Of a stretch of 64,000 bases of DNA, positions 38,321-46,702 are shown piece by piece (positions within the stretch are counted from its first letter, which is position 1; every line of letters begins with the position of its first letter). Location of the stretch: positions 682,001-746,000 of the forward strand of contig NZ_CAXUSG020000001.1 in NCBI RefSeq assembly GCF_964253915.1. Reading direction: 5' to 3'. The notes under the pieces are model-generated. The model saw only the letters and a list, made by a program, of their open reading frames with translations. It had not been told where the DNA came from and searched no databases. A program made the position numbers and the translations under genes. The stretch comes from Metarhizobium sp964253915 (GTDB taxonomy: Bacteria; Pseudomonadota; Alphaproteobacteria; Rhizobiales; Rhizobiaceae).

Positions 38321-39236
38321 GGGAGCCTCCTGACCGGCTGGCGTTGCGCACATAATAGAGCATGGCGAACAACACGACGATGACGAGCGTGACCGACAGC
38401 GAGGCGCCGAGCGGCCAGTTGCGGCCCTGGCCGAACTGGAGCTCGATCAGGTTGCCGATCATCAGGTTCTTGCCGCCGCCGAGAACGCGCGGGATGACGT
38501 AGGAGGAGAGCGCCGGAATGAAGACGAGGATCGAGCCGGCGATCAGGCCAGGCTTCACCAGCGGCACGATCACCCGCATCAGCACGTTGAAGCGGCTGGC
38601 GTACAGATCATAGGCCGCTTCGATCAGCCGGAAATCCAGCTTGTCGATGCTGGCATAGAGCGGCAGCACCATCAGCGGCAGGAAGACGTAGGTCATGCCG
38701 ACCAGGATGGCGAAATCGCTGAACATCATCGGGATCGGCGCGGCGATAAGGCCGAGCCCCATCAGCAGCGAGTTGACGATGCCCTCGTTGCGGATCACCT
38801 CCTGGATGGCGAAGGCGCGGATCAGCATGTTCGTCCAGAAGGGGATGGTGATCAGGAACAGCCAGATCTGCCGTGTATGCACCGGCCGCGTCGCGATGAA
38901 ATAGGCAGTCGGGAAGCCGAAGATGACGCACAGCACCGTGGTGACGACGGCAAGCTGGATGCTGCGCAGGAAGATCGACAGGTGTGCGTCCGCCAGCGTG
39001 ACGGTGTCGTCGAAGATGTCGCGGCTGAGGAAGACGTTGAACCAGGCGTCTGTGGAGAACTCCCACTTGACGTCGCCATAATTGCCCGGCGCCAGGAAGG
39101 AATACAAGACGACGATCAACAGCGGCCCGACGCCGGCGACGGCAATGAGGATCAGCGCCGGCGCACTAAGCAGCCAGCGGCTGCGGATGTCCTTCTTGCG
39201 GACCATTTCGCTTGCTTCTGCGGGGCTGATGGCCAT
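38313..39236 (-). CDS. potB: Polyamine ABC transporter permease PotB
   Basis: A 307-aa permease with six membrane segments; the EAA loop reads LIEAAYDLYASRFNVLMRVI. Conserved IPFWTNMLIRAFAIQEVIRN and PALSSYVIPRVLGGGKNLMI are PotB hallmarks. It follows potA by one base, so the genes are strongly coupled. Confidence 0.92.
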   Translation of the reverse strand: MAISPAEASEMVRKKDIRSRWLLSAPALILIAVAGVGPLLIVVLYSFLAPGNYGDVKWEFSTDAWFNVFLSRDIFDDTVTLADAHLSIFLRSIQLAVVTTVLCVIFGFPTAYFIATRPVHTRQIWLFLITIPFWTNMLIRAFAIQEVIRNEGIVNSLLMGLGLIAAPIPMMFSDFAILVGMTYVFLPLMVLPLYASIDKLDFRLIEAAYDLYASRFNVLMRVIVPLVKPGLIAGSILVFIPALSSYVIPRVLGGGKNLMIGNLIELQFGQGRNWPLGASLSVTLVIVVLFAMLYYVRNASRSGGSHG

Positions 39237-39237
39237 C

Positions 39238-40338
39238 TCAGTCCCTCAGAATCTGCGCGACGTCGTCGCTCAATTCGATGCCGACCGTCTCGCCCTTCTC
39301 GAAGCCGCAGGGACCGCTGCGGGCGTTCTGCTGGCGCACCATGAACGGCGTGCCGTCGTCCAGGACGACATGCAGATGGGTGTCCGTGCCGAGATAAACG
39401 ATGTCGTGGATGGTGCCGCGCAGCGCAGACGTTGCCGAAACCGGCGTGGCCTTTGCATGCTCTGGACGGATCACCACCGTCACCTTGCCGCTCGGCGTGG
39501 TGTTGGCCGGGAAGCTTGCCGGAATTTCGGCGCCGGAGGTAAGGCGTACGCGCGCCCAGTCACCGGAGACGGACACCACATCGGCGGTGAGGAAATTGGT
39601 CTCGCCGATGAAGTCGGCGACGAAACGCTCGGCCGGGCGGTCGTAGATTTCCCAGGGCGAACCGATCTGGCGCACCTGGCCTTCCGACATCACGGCGATG
39701 CGGTCGGACATGGTCAGCGCTTCTTCCTGGTCGTGGGTGACGAACACGAAGGTGATGCCGGTTTCCATCTGCAGCCGCTTCAGTTCGATCTGCATCGACT
39801 TGCGCAGCTTGAGGTCGAGCGCCGACAGCGGTTCGTCGAGCAGCAACACCTTCGGCTGCGGTGCCAGCGCGCGGGCAAGCGCGACGCGCTGCTGCTGGCC
39901 ACCGGAAAGCTGGGTGACGAGGTTCTTCTCGCGTCCATCCAGGCGCACGAGGCGGATCATATCCGCGACCGTCTTCTCGATTTCCGCCTTCGGACGCCCG
40001 AGCATCTTCAGCCCGAAGCCGATATTGTCGGCAACGGACATATGCGGGAAGAGCGCATAGTTCTGGAAGACGGTGTTGATCGGGCGCTGGTTGGGCGGCA
40101 GCGAGGCGATCTCGGCGCCATCGAGCAGGATACTGCCCTTCGTCGGCATCTCGAAGCCGGCGATCATGCGCAGAAGCGTCGTCTTTCCGCAGCCGGACGG
40201 CCCGAGAAGCGTGAAGAATTCATTGGAAGCGATCTTGAGCGTCACATCGTTCACGGCCCGGAAATGTCCGAAGTCCTTGACGATATTCTGCATGGCAATC
40301 TCACCGCCGCGGGTTTTCCCAGCAGGCTGATTTCCCAT
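39238..40338 (-). CDS. potA: Polyamine ABC transporter ATPase PotA
   Basis: A 366-aa ATPase: Walker A GPSGCGKTT, Q-loop VFQNYALFPHM, signature LSGGQQQRVALARAL, Walker B VLLLDEPLSALDLKLR, and a C-terminal TOBE domain (VTVVIRPEHA). It is the first gene of the minus-strand polyamine operon. The 282-base region to the divergent GntR gene carries three TTTGATCA-type motifs that probably control both directions. Confidence 0.93.
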   Translation of the reverse strand: MGNQPAGKTRGGEIAMQNIVKDFGHFRAVNDVTLKIASNEFFTLLGPSGCGKTTLLRMIAGFEMPTKGSILLDGAEIASLPPNQRPINTVFQNYALFPHMSVADNIGFGLKMLGRPKAEIEKTVADMIRLVRLDGREKNLVTQLSGGQQQRVALARALAPQPKVLLLDEPLSALDLKLRKSMQIELKRLQMETGITFVFVTHDQEEALTMSDRIAVMSEGQVRQIGSPWEIYDRPAERFVADFIGETNFLTADVVSVSGDWARVRLTSGAEIPASFPANTTPSGKVTVVIRPEHAKATPVSATSALRGTIHDIVYLGTDTHLHVVLDDGTPFMVRQQNARSGPCGFEKGETVGIELSDDVAQILRD

Positions 40339-40401
40339 CCATTCCCCCTGTTTTGCGCCGGATGAACTGTTGGGCGGTCGTCCGGCTTGGCCGATCCTCT
40401 G

Positions 40402-40513
40402 TTGACAGATTGTTATCCGGCTCTACACTCGTGTTGAATTTGATCATATGAAATCATGGTTTGATCAAATTGGAAAGGGTTATTTTTTGTGCATGGCGGA
40501 ATTTTGATCAAAA
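40402..40513. promoter_or_regulatory. Divergent control region: promoter and three TTTGATCA motifs
   Basis: TTGACA (40402-40407) and TACACT (40424-40429) are separated by 16 bases and read toward gntR. Operator candidates are TTTGATCA (40439-40446), TTTGATCAAA (40460-40469) and TTTTGATCAAAA (40502-40513). Centre spacings of 21 and 43 bases place them on nearly the same helix face. The first lies at the expected transcription start. Confidence 0.7.
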
Positions 40514-40620
40514 AGATGACAGGCTCAGTCTAGCATGGCAAGAGCCGAATGCGGTGGAAATTCCTGCATCGGCGCCTGTTATTTCGGAGGGGAGATGGGC
40601 TCCCGTTGGGGGAAAAGAGA

Positions 40621-41313
40621 ATGTGGGCGTCCGAGGACAGATTGTCTTCCGAATCCGTCAAGCAGTGGGTGTATCGCAGCCTGAGGCACGCCATCATGAC
40701 GGGTGGTTTTCCGCCGGGGCAGCCGGTGACGATCCATGGCATCGCCGACATGCTTGCCGTCAGCGCCATGCCGGTACGTGAGGCTTTGCACCGTCTTGTG
40801 GCGGATGGTGCCCTGGAACACCTCGACAACAGGCGGGTGCGGGTGCCCGACATGAATCCCAGCAAATTCGACGAGATCATCGCCGCCCGCATCGCGCTTG
40901 AAACCATCGCTGCCGAGCGCGCCTTGCCGCATATCGATTATCTTCGGCTGGCGCGCCTGCAGCAGATCGACATGGAAATCGACGAAGCCTATTCCGCCGG
41001 CAACATCGAACTGGGCATCGAGCGGAATTTTGCCTTCCACCGGTGTCTCTACGAGGTGCATTCATCCACAGTTTTGGTGCCGCTGATCGAATCGATCTGG
41101 CTGCGGCTCGGCCCCTTCATGCGCGAGGCCACCGAAAACCTGCACGAAAGCTATCGTGTCGATCGGCATGCCGAGGCACTGGATGCCATCCGCAACAAGA
41201 ATGCCGAAGCCCTGAAGCTGGCCATTACCGCCGATATCCAGGACGGCGCCGGCCATCTCGGCCGGACGCGTTTCCTCGAAGTCGAGGCGCAGGCCGCTGT
41301 GCTGCGCGAGTAA
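40621..41313 (+). CDS. GntR-family (FadR/FCD) transcriptional regulator
   Basis: A 230-aa regulator with an N-terminal winged helix (SVKQWVYRSLRHAIMTGGFP, then MPVREALHRLVADGALEH) and an all-helical FCD effector domain. ATG at 40621 follows GGGGGAAAAG; an upstream ATG at 40549 lacks a site. Divergent from potABCD, it most likely senses a polyamine or pathway intermediate and represses the operon through the TTTGATCA motifs. The target is inferred from position. Confidence 0.88.
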   Translation: MWASEDRLSSESVKQWVYRSLRHAIMTGGFPPGQPVTIHGIADMLAVSAMPVREALHRLVADGALEHLDNRRVRVPDMNPSKFDEIIAARIALETIAAERALPHIDYLRLARLQQIDMEIDEAYSAGNIELGIERNFAFHRCLYEVHSSTVLVPLIESIWLRLGPFMREATENLHESYRVDRHAEALDAIRNKNAEALKLAITADIQDGAGHLGRTRFLEVEAQAAVLRE

Positions 41314-41328
41314 CGGCAGCCATCGCGA

Positions 41329-43320
41329 TCAGGCGCGCCGCCGCAGCAAAAAGATCAGGAAGGGGGCGCCGACGAGCGCCGAAACCAGGCCTGCGGGCAT
41401 CTGGTAGGGAAAGGCCATCATGCGTCCGCCCCAATCCGCCAGCACCATCAGGCCGCCGCCGGCAAGGGCGGCGCCGAGAAGCTGCGGCAATGCCCGCGTC
41501 AGCCCGGCTTCCCGCGCCAGATGCGGCGCCATCAGCCCGACGAAACTCAACGGACCGACCACCAGCGTCGCCGCGGCGCTGAGCATGGCGGCGAGAAGGA
41601 AAAGCAGGCCGCGTGCCAGAGATACCGGTATGCCGAGTTCGCGTGCGGCAACAGCACCCAGCGGCAGCAGGTCGAGCCAGCGCCGCGTGGCCAGCGCCAG
41701 CAGAATGAAAACCGCGGCGAGCACACACACCGTCGTCGCACTGGCGGCATCGACGCTGTAGGTGGAGCCGCCCATCCAGCGGATCAGCGTCAGCGCCCGC
41801 GGATCGCCGCTTGCCGCCAGCACGCCGATGAAGGCATCCAGCATGGCGCCGAGCGCGATACCGGCGAGCAGGACCCGTTCGGGCGCAAAGCCGGACCGCA
41901 TGCCGAGAACGAAGATGATGGCGATGATGACGATGGCGCCGGTCGCCGCAAAGCCGATCTGCACGCCAAGCGCCGGCGAGAGGAAAACGAACAGCGAGAT
42001 CGCAACGCCGATCGTCGCGCCGGCGCTGACGCCAAGCACTTCGGGGCTTGCCATGTCGTTGTTGGTCAGCCGTTGCAAGATCGTCCCGGCCACCGCCAGC
42101 ATGGCGCCGGCGGCAAGCGCCGCAAACACCCGCGGCGCTCGCATGGGTAGAACGGCATCCCATTCCGCAGCGCCGAGCCAGCTCCAGCGCCCATCCGGCG
42201 TGCGGCCGAAAAACAGCGCGACGGCGACCAGCACGGCAAAGAAGGCAAAGACCAAAAGCAGGTTACGCGACGAGGGCGTGATCAGCGGCGGCAGCGGCTT
42301 GCGCGCCTCCGGCACGCTGCGATGCATCGCCTTCAGCCGCGGCAACAAGAGCAGGAGCAGCGGCGAGCCGAAGACGGCGGTGACTGCGCCTGTGGGCAGA
42401 AAATCCGAGACCACGCCCGCCATCGCCTTCACCGCCTCATCGGTGAACCACAGCAGGGCGGCGCCGATCAGCGGCGACCACAGAAGCTGGCTAGACACGC
42501 GCCGTGCCCCGGCCAGCCGGGCGATCGCCGGCGCGACCAGGCCGATGAAACCGATGACGCCGACGGCACTGACCACGAAACCGGCCAATCCCACGGCGAC
42601 AGCCACCGCCGCCAGTCGCAGCTGCGACACCGACAGGCCGAGTGCACCTGCACTGTTTTCGCCGACCTCCAGCAGGCCCAGCGGCCGTGCCATGGCGACG
42701 GCCAGCACGGTGAGCAGGCCGATGCGCGGCAACAGGCCGAACGGGATATCCCAGCTCTGCTGCGCCAGCGAGCCGGCGCCCCAGATAAACAGGCTGACCA
42801 TGTAGCGGTCGTTGAGCAGGATGAGGATCGAGGAAAACGCCCCGCACCACAGGCTGACAACCAGCCCCGACAGCACCAGCGAGAACGGTGAAAAACCCCG
42901 GCGCGCGCCGAGCGCAAAGATCAGCGCCGTTGCCGCCGCGCTGCCGGCAAGCGCGACGAGATCGCGGCCGATGTCGATCAGCGCCGGCGCAAACAAGACG
43001 GCAAGCGACAGGGCAAGGCTGGCACCGGCGGAAACGCCGAGCGTCGTCGGCGAGGCAAGCGGGTTGCGCAGCACCTGCTGGAACAGCGTGCCCGACAGCG
43101 CCAGCGCCGCGCCGCAGATCAGCGCCGTGACCAGACGCGGCAGCGTCGAATAGAGAAGCAGCATGCGCGCCGGATCGTAGTCCGCCGGCGCATTGCCCCA
43201 GGCCGCCAGCGACGGTGCGGCATTGTTCCAGGCCAGCATCGCCGCGGCCGCAGCCAGCAGCAACACGACGGCCGGCGCGCCAAAACCGCCCGAAGGCAGG
43301 GAAAGCGACCGCGCCGTCAT
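41329..43320 (-). CDS. fhuB: Ferric-siderophore ABC permease, fused double subunit (FhuB-like)
   Basis: A 663-aa inner-membrane permease made of two FecCD-type halves (about residues 1-330 and 335-663), the usual FhuB architecture. Repeat motifs appear in both: RNPLASPTTLGVSAGASLAL in the first and NNDMASPEVLGVSAGATIG in the second; FIGLVAPAIARLAG and FVGLMAPHLAREAG likewise. Its start overlaps the fhuD stop (ATGA at 43317-43320). The open frame extends to 43446, but GGAGA before 43320 supports that start. It transports hydroxamate-type siderophores. Confidence 0.92.
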   Translation of the reverse strand: MTARSLSLPSGGFGAPAVVLLLAAAAAMLAWNNAAPSLAAWGNAPADYDPARMLLLYSTLPRLVTALICGAALALSGTLFQQVLRNPLASPTTLGVSAGASLALSLAVLFAPALIDIGRDLVALAGSAAATALIFALGARRGFSPFSLVLSGLVVSLWCGAFSSILILLNDRYMVSLFIWGAGSLAQQSWDIPFGLLPRIGLLTVLAVAMARPLGLLEVGENSAGALGLSVSQLRLAAVAVAVGLAGFVVSAVGVIGFIGLVAPAIARLAGARRVSSQLLWSPLIGAALLWFTDEAVKAMAGVVSDFLPTGAVTAVFGSPLLLLLLPRLKAMHRSVPEARKPLPPLITPSSRNLLLVFAFFAVLVAVALFFGRTPDGRWSWLGAAEWDAVLPMRAPRVFAALAAGAMLAVAGTILQRLTNNDMASPEVLGVSAGATIGVAISLFVFLSPALGVQIGFAATGAIVIIAIIFVLGMRSGFAPERVLLAGIALGAMLDAFIGVLAASGDPRALTLIRWMGGSTYSVDAASATTVCVLAAVFILLALATRRWLDLLPLGAVAARELGIPVSLARGLLFLLAAMLSAAATLVVGPLSFVGLMAPHLAREAGLTRALPQLLGAALAGGGLMVLADWGGRMMAFPYQMPAGLVSALVGAPFLIFLLRRRA

Positions 43321-44225
43321 GCAAGTTTCTCCAGGTGTTCGGTCAGCAGGCGAGCGAACCGTCGTGCCTCTTCCACCATGCCGAACAACAGCACCGCCGG
43401 CATGGTCGAGACCCGTTTCTGTCGCACGAAGGGCAGGCTCTGCCACAGGGTGCTACGTTCCAATGCTGTCGGCACGTCCGGCGGCAACGGTTCCATCACC
43501 ACCAGGCGTGTCCTCTCCGCCTGCAGCCGCCCCAGTTCCTCGATGCCGATGGTCTGGAAACCCCACATGTTCGTTTCCGCCGTCCAGGCATTCTCGATGC
43601 CGATACGCTGCATGACGCTGTGGTAAAGACCCGGCCGCCCGTGGATGCGCGCGTGCCGCCGGTCGGTAAAACTCACCACCGCGATCGGCCCGGGCCGCAG
43701 CTTGCGAATGCGCGCGGCGCAATCGTCAAACAGCGCCTCGGCTTCGGCAAGCAGCGCCGTTGCCTGTTGCTGGCGCCCGAGGATATCGCCGAGTTTCACC
43801 GTCTCGGTGATCGCCCGCTCCAGTGCATCGCCGCCGGTGCCATAGACATCGATGCTGACGATCGGGGCGATCGGTTCGAGTTTTGGCGTCAGGAAGGCGA
43901 GGAAAGGGGTCGTCAGGATCAGCTCCGGCTTCATGCCGGCAAGAATTTCGAGATTGACCTCCCAGGCGCTGCCGAGATCGACGACCTCGGGCGGCATGGC
44001 CGGCTCGACCACCCATTTCTGCCAGCCATCGAGCGAAGCGACCGCCGCTGGCACGGTGCCGAACTTCAGCATTGTCGAGGCAATGCCATATTCCAGCGCG
44101 ACGACGGGGCCAGCCGGCGCCGGCGCAGCCGATGCCAGCCGCGGCAGCAGCAGTCCGCCCGCCAGCCCGCCAAGCAGCCCGCGCCGCGTAAGGCCCACCG
44201 GCCGCAACCGGGTCTCAGACGACAT
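43317..44225 (-). CDS. fhuD: Siderophore-binding protein (FhuD-like), Tat-type leader
   Basis: A 302-aa periplasmic binding protein of the cobalamin/Fe3+-siderophore family. The N-terminus LTRRGLLGGLAGGLLLPRLA resembles a twin-arginine signal, as in other FhuD-type proteins. The mature domain has PPEVVDLGSAWEVNLEILAG and MKPELILTT typical of the fold. ATG at 44225 overlaps the fhuC stop by 11 bases; an in-frame TTG at 44231 is less likely. It sits between fhuC and fhuB. Confidence 0.88.
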   Translation of the reverse strand: MSSETRLRPVGLTRRGLLGGLAGGLLLPRLASAAPAPAGPVVALEYGIASTMLKFGTVPAAVASLDGWQKWVVEPAMPPEVVDLGSAWEVNLEILAGMKPELILTTPFLAFLTPKLEPIAPIVSIDVYGTGGDALERAITETVKLGDILGRQQQATALLAEAEALFDDCAARIRKLRPGPIAVVSFTDRRHARIHGRPGLYHSVMQRIGIENAWTAETNMWGFQTIGIEELGRLQAERTRLVVMEPLPPDVPTALERSTLWQSLPFVRQKRVSTMPAVLLFGMVEEARRFARLLTEHLEKLA

Positions 44226-45030
44226 AGGCAAGCGGCGTTTTCAACACCGGATGTTCGGTCACGTCCATGTCGATACCATAGATATCCTTCAGCGTATCGG
44301 CATTGAGCAGCGATTGCGGAGCGCCGGCGGCGATCAGCCGCCCGGCCTTCAATGCATGGATATGATCGCAGAAACGCGCCGCCATGTTGATGTCGTGCAG
44401 CACGATCACCACGCTCAGCCCCTTGCTGTGCGACAATTGCCGGATCAGCGACAACACCTCGATCTGATGGGCGATGTCGAGTGCCGAGGTCGGTTCGTCG
44501 AGCAGCAGGCAACGGCTGTCCTGCGCCACCAGCATGGCAATCCACACGCGCTGCCGTTCACCGCCGGACAACGTATCGACCATACGATCGGCAAAACTGT
44601 CGACATGGGTGACTTTCAGCGCTTCCTCGGTCTTTTCCCGGTCCGTTTCCGAAAACCGGCCAAGCGCGCCATGCCAGGGATAACGGCCGCAGGCGACCAG
44701 TTCGCGCACCGTCATGCCCGACGCCGCCGACGTATCCTGCGGCAGATAGGCAATCGAGCGGGCAAAAGCACGCGCCGGCATCGCGGCGATATCGCTGCCA
44801 TCGAAACTGACCGTGCCGGCCGTCGGCTTGATCTGTCGCGCCAGCATTTTCAGCAGCGTCGATTTGCCCGAACCGTTGTGCCCGACCAGCGCCGACATCT
44901 GCCCGGCCCGGAACGCCACATCGAGCGGGTGCACCAGTGTGCGCCCCTCGACGGAAAAACTGACGCCGCGCGTCGAAAACGCGGCTCGCGCCGGCTCGGT
45001 ATCCGTCTTCAGAAGCGTGTTGTGCATCAT
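44215..45030 (-). CDS. fhuC: Ferric-siderophore ABC transporter ATPase (FhuC-like)
   Basis: A 271-aa ATPase: Walker A GHNGSGKST (about residues 50-58), FhuC/FecE-type YLPQDTSAASGMTVRELVA, signature LSGGERQRVWIAMLV, Walker B CLLLDEPTSALDIAHQ. It heads fhuCDB. Two adjacent ATGs (45030, 45027) are possible starts. The upstream iron box suggests iron control. No outer-membrane receptor gene is adjacent. Confidence 0.92.
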   Translation of the reverse strand: MMHNTLLKTDTEPARAAFSTRGVSFSVEGRTLVHPLDVAFRAGQMSALVGHNGSGKSTLLKMLARQIKPTAGTVSFDGSDIAAMPARAFARSIAYLPQDTSAASGMTVRELVACGRYPWHGALGRFSETDREKTEEALKVTHVDSFADRMVDTLSGGERQRVWIAMLVAQDSRCLLLDEPTSALDIAHQIEVLSLIRQLSHSKGLSVVIVLHDINMAARFCDHIHALKAGRLIAAGAPQSLLNADTLKDIYGIDMDVTEHPVLKTPLAYVV

Positions 45031-45064
45031 GACCTCTCGGGACCGCGACGGTCTATCGAGGCGA

Positions 45065-45091
45065 CTTATAAAACATGAATGTTTTCGTCAA
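45065..45091 (-). promoter_or_regulatory. Iron-responsive (IRO/RirA-type) box and promoter of fhuCDB
   Basis: TGA-N9-TCA at 45076-45090 matches the iron-responsive operator recognised by RirA in rhizobia. On the minus strand it overlaps TTGACG (45086-45091), a -35-like hexamer; TATAAG (45065-45070) follows 15 bases on. RirA itself is encoded at 2.6 kb. Confidence 0.7.
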
Positions 45092-45131
45092 TATAATAGT
45101 GGCCGCAACCGTGTGAACAGCCGCGTTGCGA

Positions 45132-46379
45132 TCACGGCCTGAATCGCTCCGGTGCATAGGCGGAGATATCCATCAGCGATCCTTCGCCGGTCATCGCCTC
45201 GGCCAGCAGCCTGCCGGTCACCGGTCCGAGCGTCAGCCCGTGATGAGCATGTCCGAAACCGAACCAGAGACCTGCATGGCGCGGCGCCTTGCCGATGATC
45301 GGCATCATGTCGGGCGTGCAGGGGCGGGCGCCCATCCAGGGTTCGGGATCCAGCCGTTCGCCGAGCGGGAAGATGCGGCGTGCCACGGCTTCGGCACGGT
45401 CGAGCTGCACCGGCGTTTTTGGCGCGTCGCGCCCGGTGAATTCGGCGCCGGTGGTCAGCCGGATGCCACGGTTCATCGGCGCCAGCAGGTAGCCGGTTTC
45501 CTTGTCCAGCGTCCAGTTGTTCAGCGTTGCGCCGTTCTCAGGTTTGTAGTGCATGTGATAACCGCGCTTGACGCCGAGCGGAAAACGGTAGCCGAGCCGC
45601 CGCGTCACCACCTCCGACCACGGGCCGAGCGCGACGACGGCCTCCTGCGCGGAAACGGGACCATCCGTCGTCTGCACCCGCCAGCCCGAACCATCTGCGG
45701 CCAGCGACGACGCATCGCCGGTGACGAAACGTCCGCCGAGTTTTTCGAAATAGCCGATATAGGCCAATGTCAGCGCATGCGGATCGCGCACCGACCAGGG
45801 ATCGCTCCAATGCAGCCCGCCGACGAAAGGACCGTTGAGGAACGGCTCGTCACGGGCAAGATCCTGCGCCGAAAGCTGCCGATGGTGCACGCCATGGTTT
45901 TTCTGCAGCCGTTCGGCTTCGGCAAACTCGGCATCCATGGCCGCCTGGCTGCGAAAAACCTCCTGCCAGCCGTTTTTTGCGATCAGGTTACCGGCCCCGG
46001 CGGCCTCGATGAGATCGGCGTGCTCGCTGATCGAATGGGCGATCAGCGGCGCATAGGCCGCCGAAATCCGCTGGTGCCGCCCGGCATTCGAATGCCACCA
46101 GTAGCGGGCCAGGAAGGCTATCTGCGAGGGCAGGGCGCGCCAATGGAATGAGGCATCGACACGATTGTTCAGCGCATAGCGCATCAACAGGCCGAACTGC
46201 TGCGGAAAACCATAGGGCACCACACCCTCGCGCTGGATCAACCCTGCATTGCCGAAGGAGGTTTCCTCTCCGGGCATCCGCCGGTCGACCAGCACTACCT
46301 GCCGTCCGCGTCTTGCCAGATGGATGGCGGTCGACACGCCGATGATGCCCGCACCCAAGACGATGACGTCGCTTCCCAT
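45132..46379 (-). CDS. dadA: FAD-dependent D-amino-acid dehydrogenase (DadA-like)
   Basis: A 415-aa DAO-family flavoprotein. The FAD fold is VIVLGAGIIGVSTAIHLARR (about residues 5-24), and the DadA motif GEETSFGNAGLIQREGVVPY follows. The C-terminal GFGHAHHGLTLGPVTGRLLAEA is also typical. It converts D-amino acids to keto acids at the membrane face. No alanine racemase is adjacent, so the substrate is uncertain. Its upstream flank is the 230-base region holding the tRNA promoter. Confidence 0.85.
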   Translation of the reverse strand: MGSDVIVLGAGIIGVSTAIHLARRGRQVVLVDRRMPGEETSFGNAGLIQREGVVPYGFPQQFGLLMRYALNNRVDASFHWRALPSQIAFLARYWWHSNAGRHQRISAAYAPLIAHSISEHADLIEAAGAGNLIAKNGWQEVFRSQAAMDAEFAEAERLQKNHGVHHRQLSAQDLARDEPFLNGPFVGGLHWSDPWSVRDPHALTLAYIGYFEKLGGRFVTGDASSLAADGSGWRVQTTDGPVSAQEAVVALGPWSEVVTRRLGYRFPLGVKRGYHMHYKPENGATLNNWTLDKETGYLLAPMNRGIRLTTGAEFTGRDAPKTPVQLDRAEAVARRIFPLGERLDPEPWMGARPCTPDMMPIIGKAPRHAGLWFGFGHAHHGLTLGPVTGRLLAEAMTGEGSLMDISAYAPERFRP

Positions 46380-46546
46380 GCCAAAACCCGCACACTTTCA
46401 AAAAGACCGCCGAAAATGCCGTGGGACTGCCTCCAGCGCAAACGAAAAATCAGCTTTCCGCCACTCTTGCACCCTGAAAATCCCAAGCTTTTCATTCGGG
46501 TAGTAGATTATGCCCAGAAAAATCGAAGTTTTTTGATTTCGGCTAT

Positions 46547-46575
46547 TTGCAAGCGCGATTTTTTTTGTTTATAAG
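46547..46575 (+). promoter_or_regulatory. Promoter of tRNA-Gln
   Basis: TTGCAA (46547-46552), 17-base T-rich spacer, TATAAG (46570-46575). It lies 38 bases upstream of the tRNA. Confidence 0.75.
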
Positions 46576-46612
46576 CCGCTTCACCGAAGGCGACGCAAGC
46601 GCGCTCCAGCGT

Positions 46613-46686
46613 TGGGGAATAGTTCAACGGTAGAACGACGGACTCTGACTCCGTTAATCTTGGTTCGAATCCAGGTTCCCCAGCCA
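46613..46686 (+). tRNA. tRNA-Gln (anticodon CUG)
   Basis: Acceptor TGGGGAA (46613-46619) pairs with TTCCCCA (46676-46682); discriminator G, encoded CCA at 46684-46686. The anticodon stem ACGGA/TCCGT holds loop CTCTGAC with anticodon CTG at 46645-46647. The T-loop is GGTTCGAATCC. It is intact although its 3' end is the island's integration site, so the element restores the 3' sequence. Confidence 0.97.
46670..46686 (+). repeat. attL core
   Basis: TCCAGGTTCCCCAGCCA, the T-arm/acceptor end of tRNA-Gln with CCA. An identical 17 bases occur at 59168-59184; beyond the core CTCCTAACTCATTGAAAT is also shared. Confidence 0.88.
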
Positions 46687-46702
46687 CTTTCCTCCTAACT
46701 CA

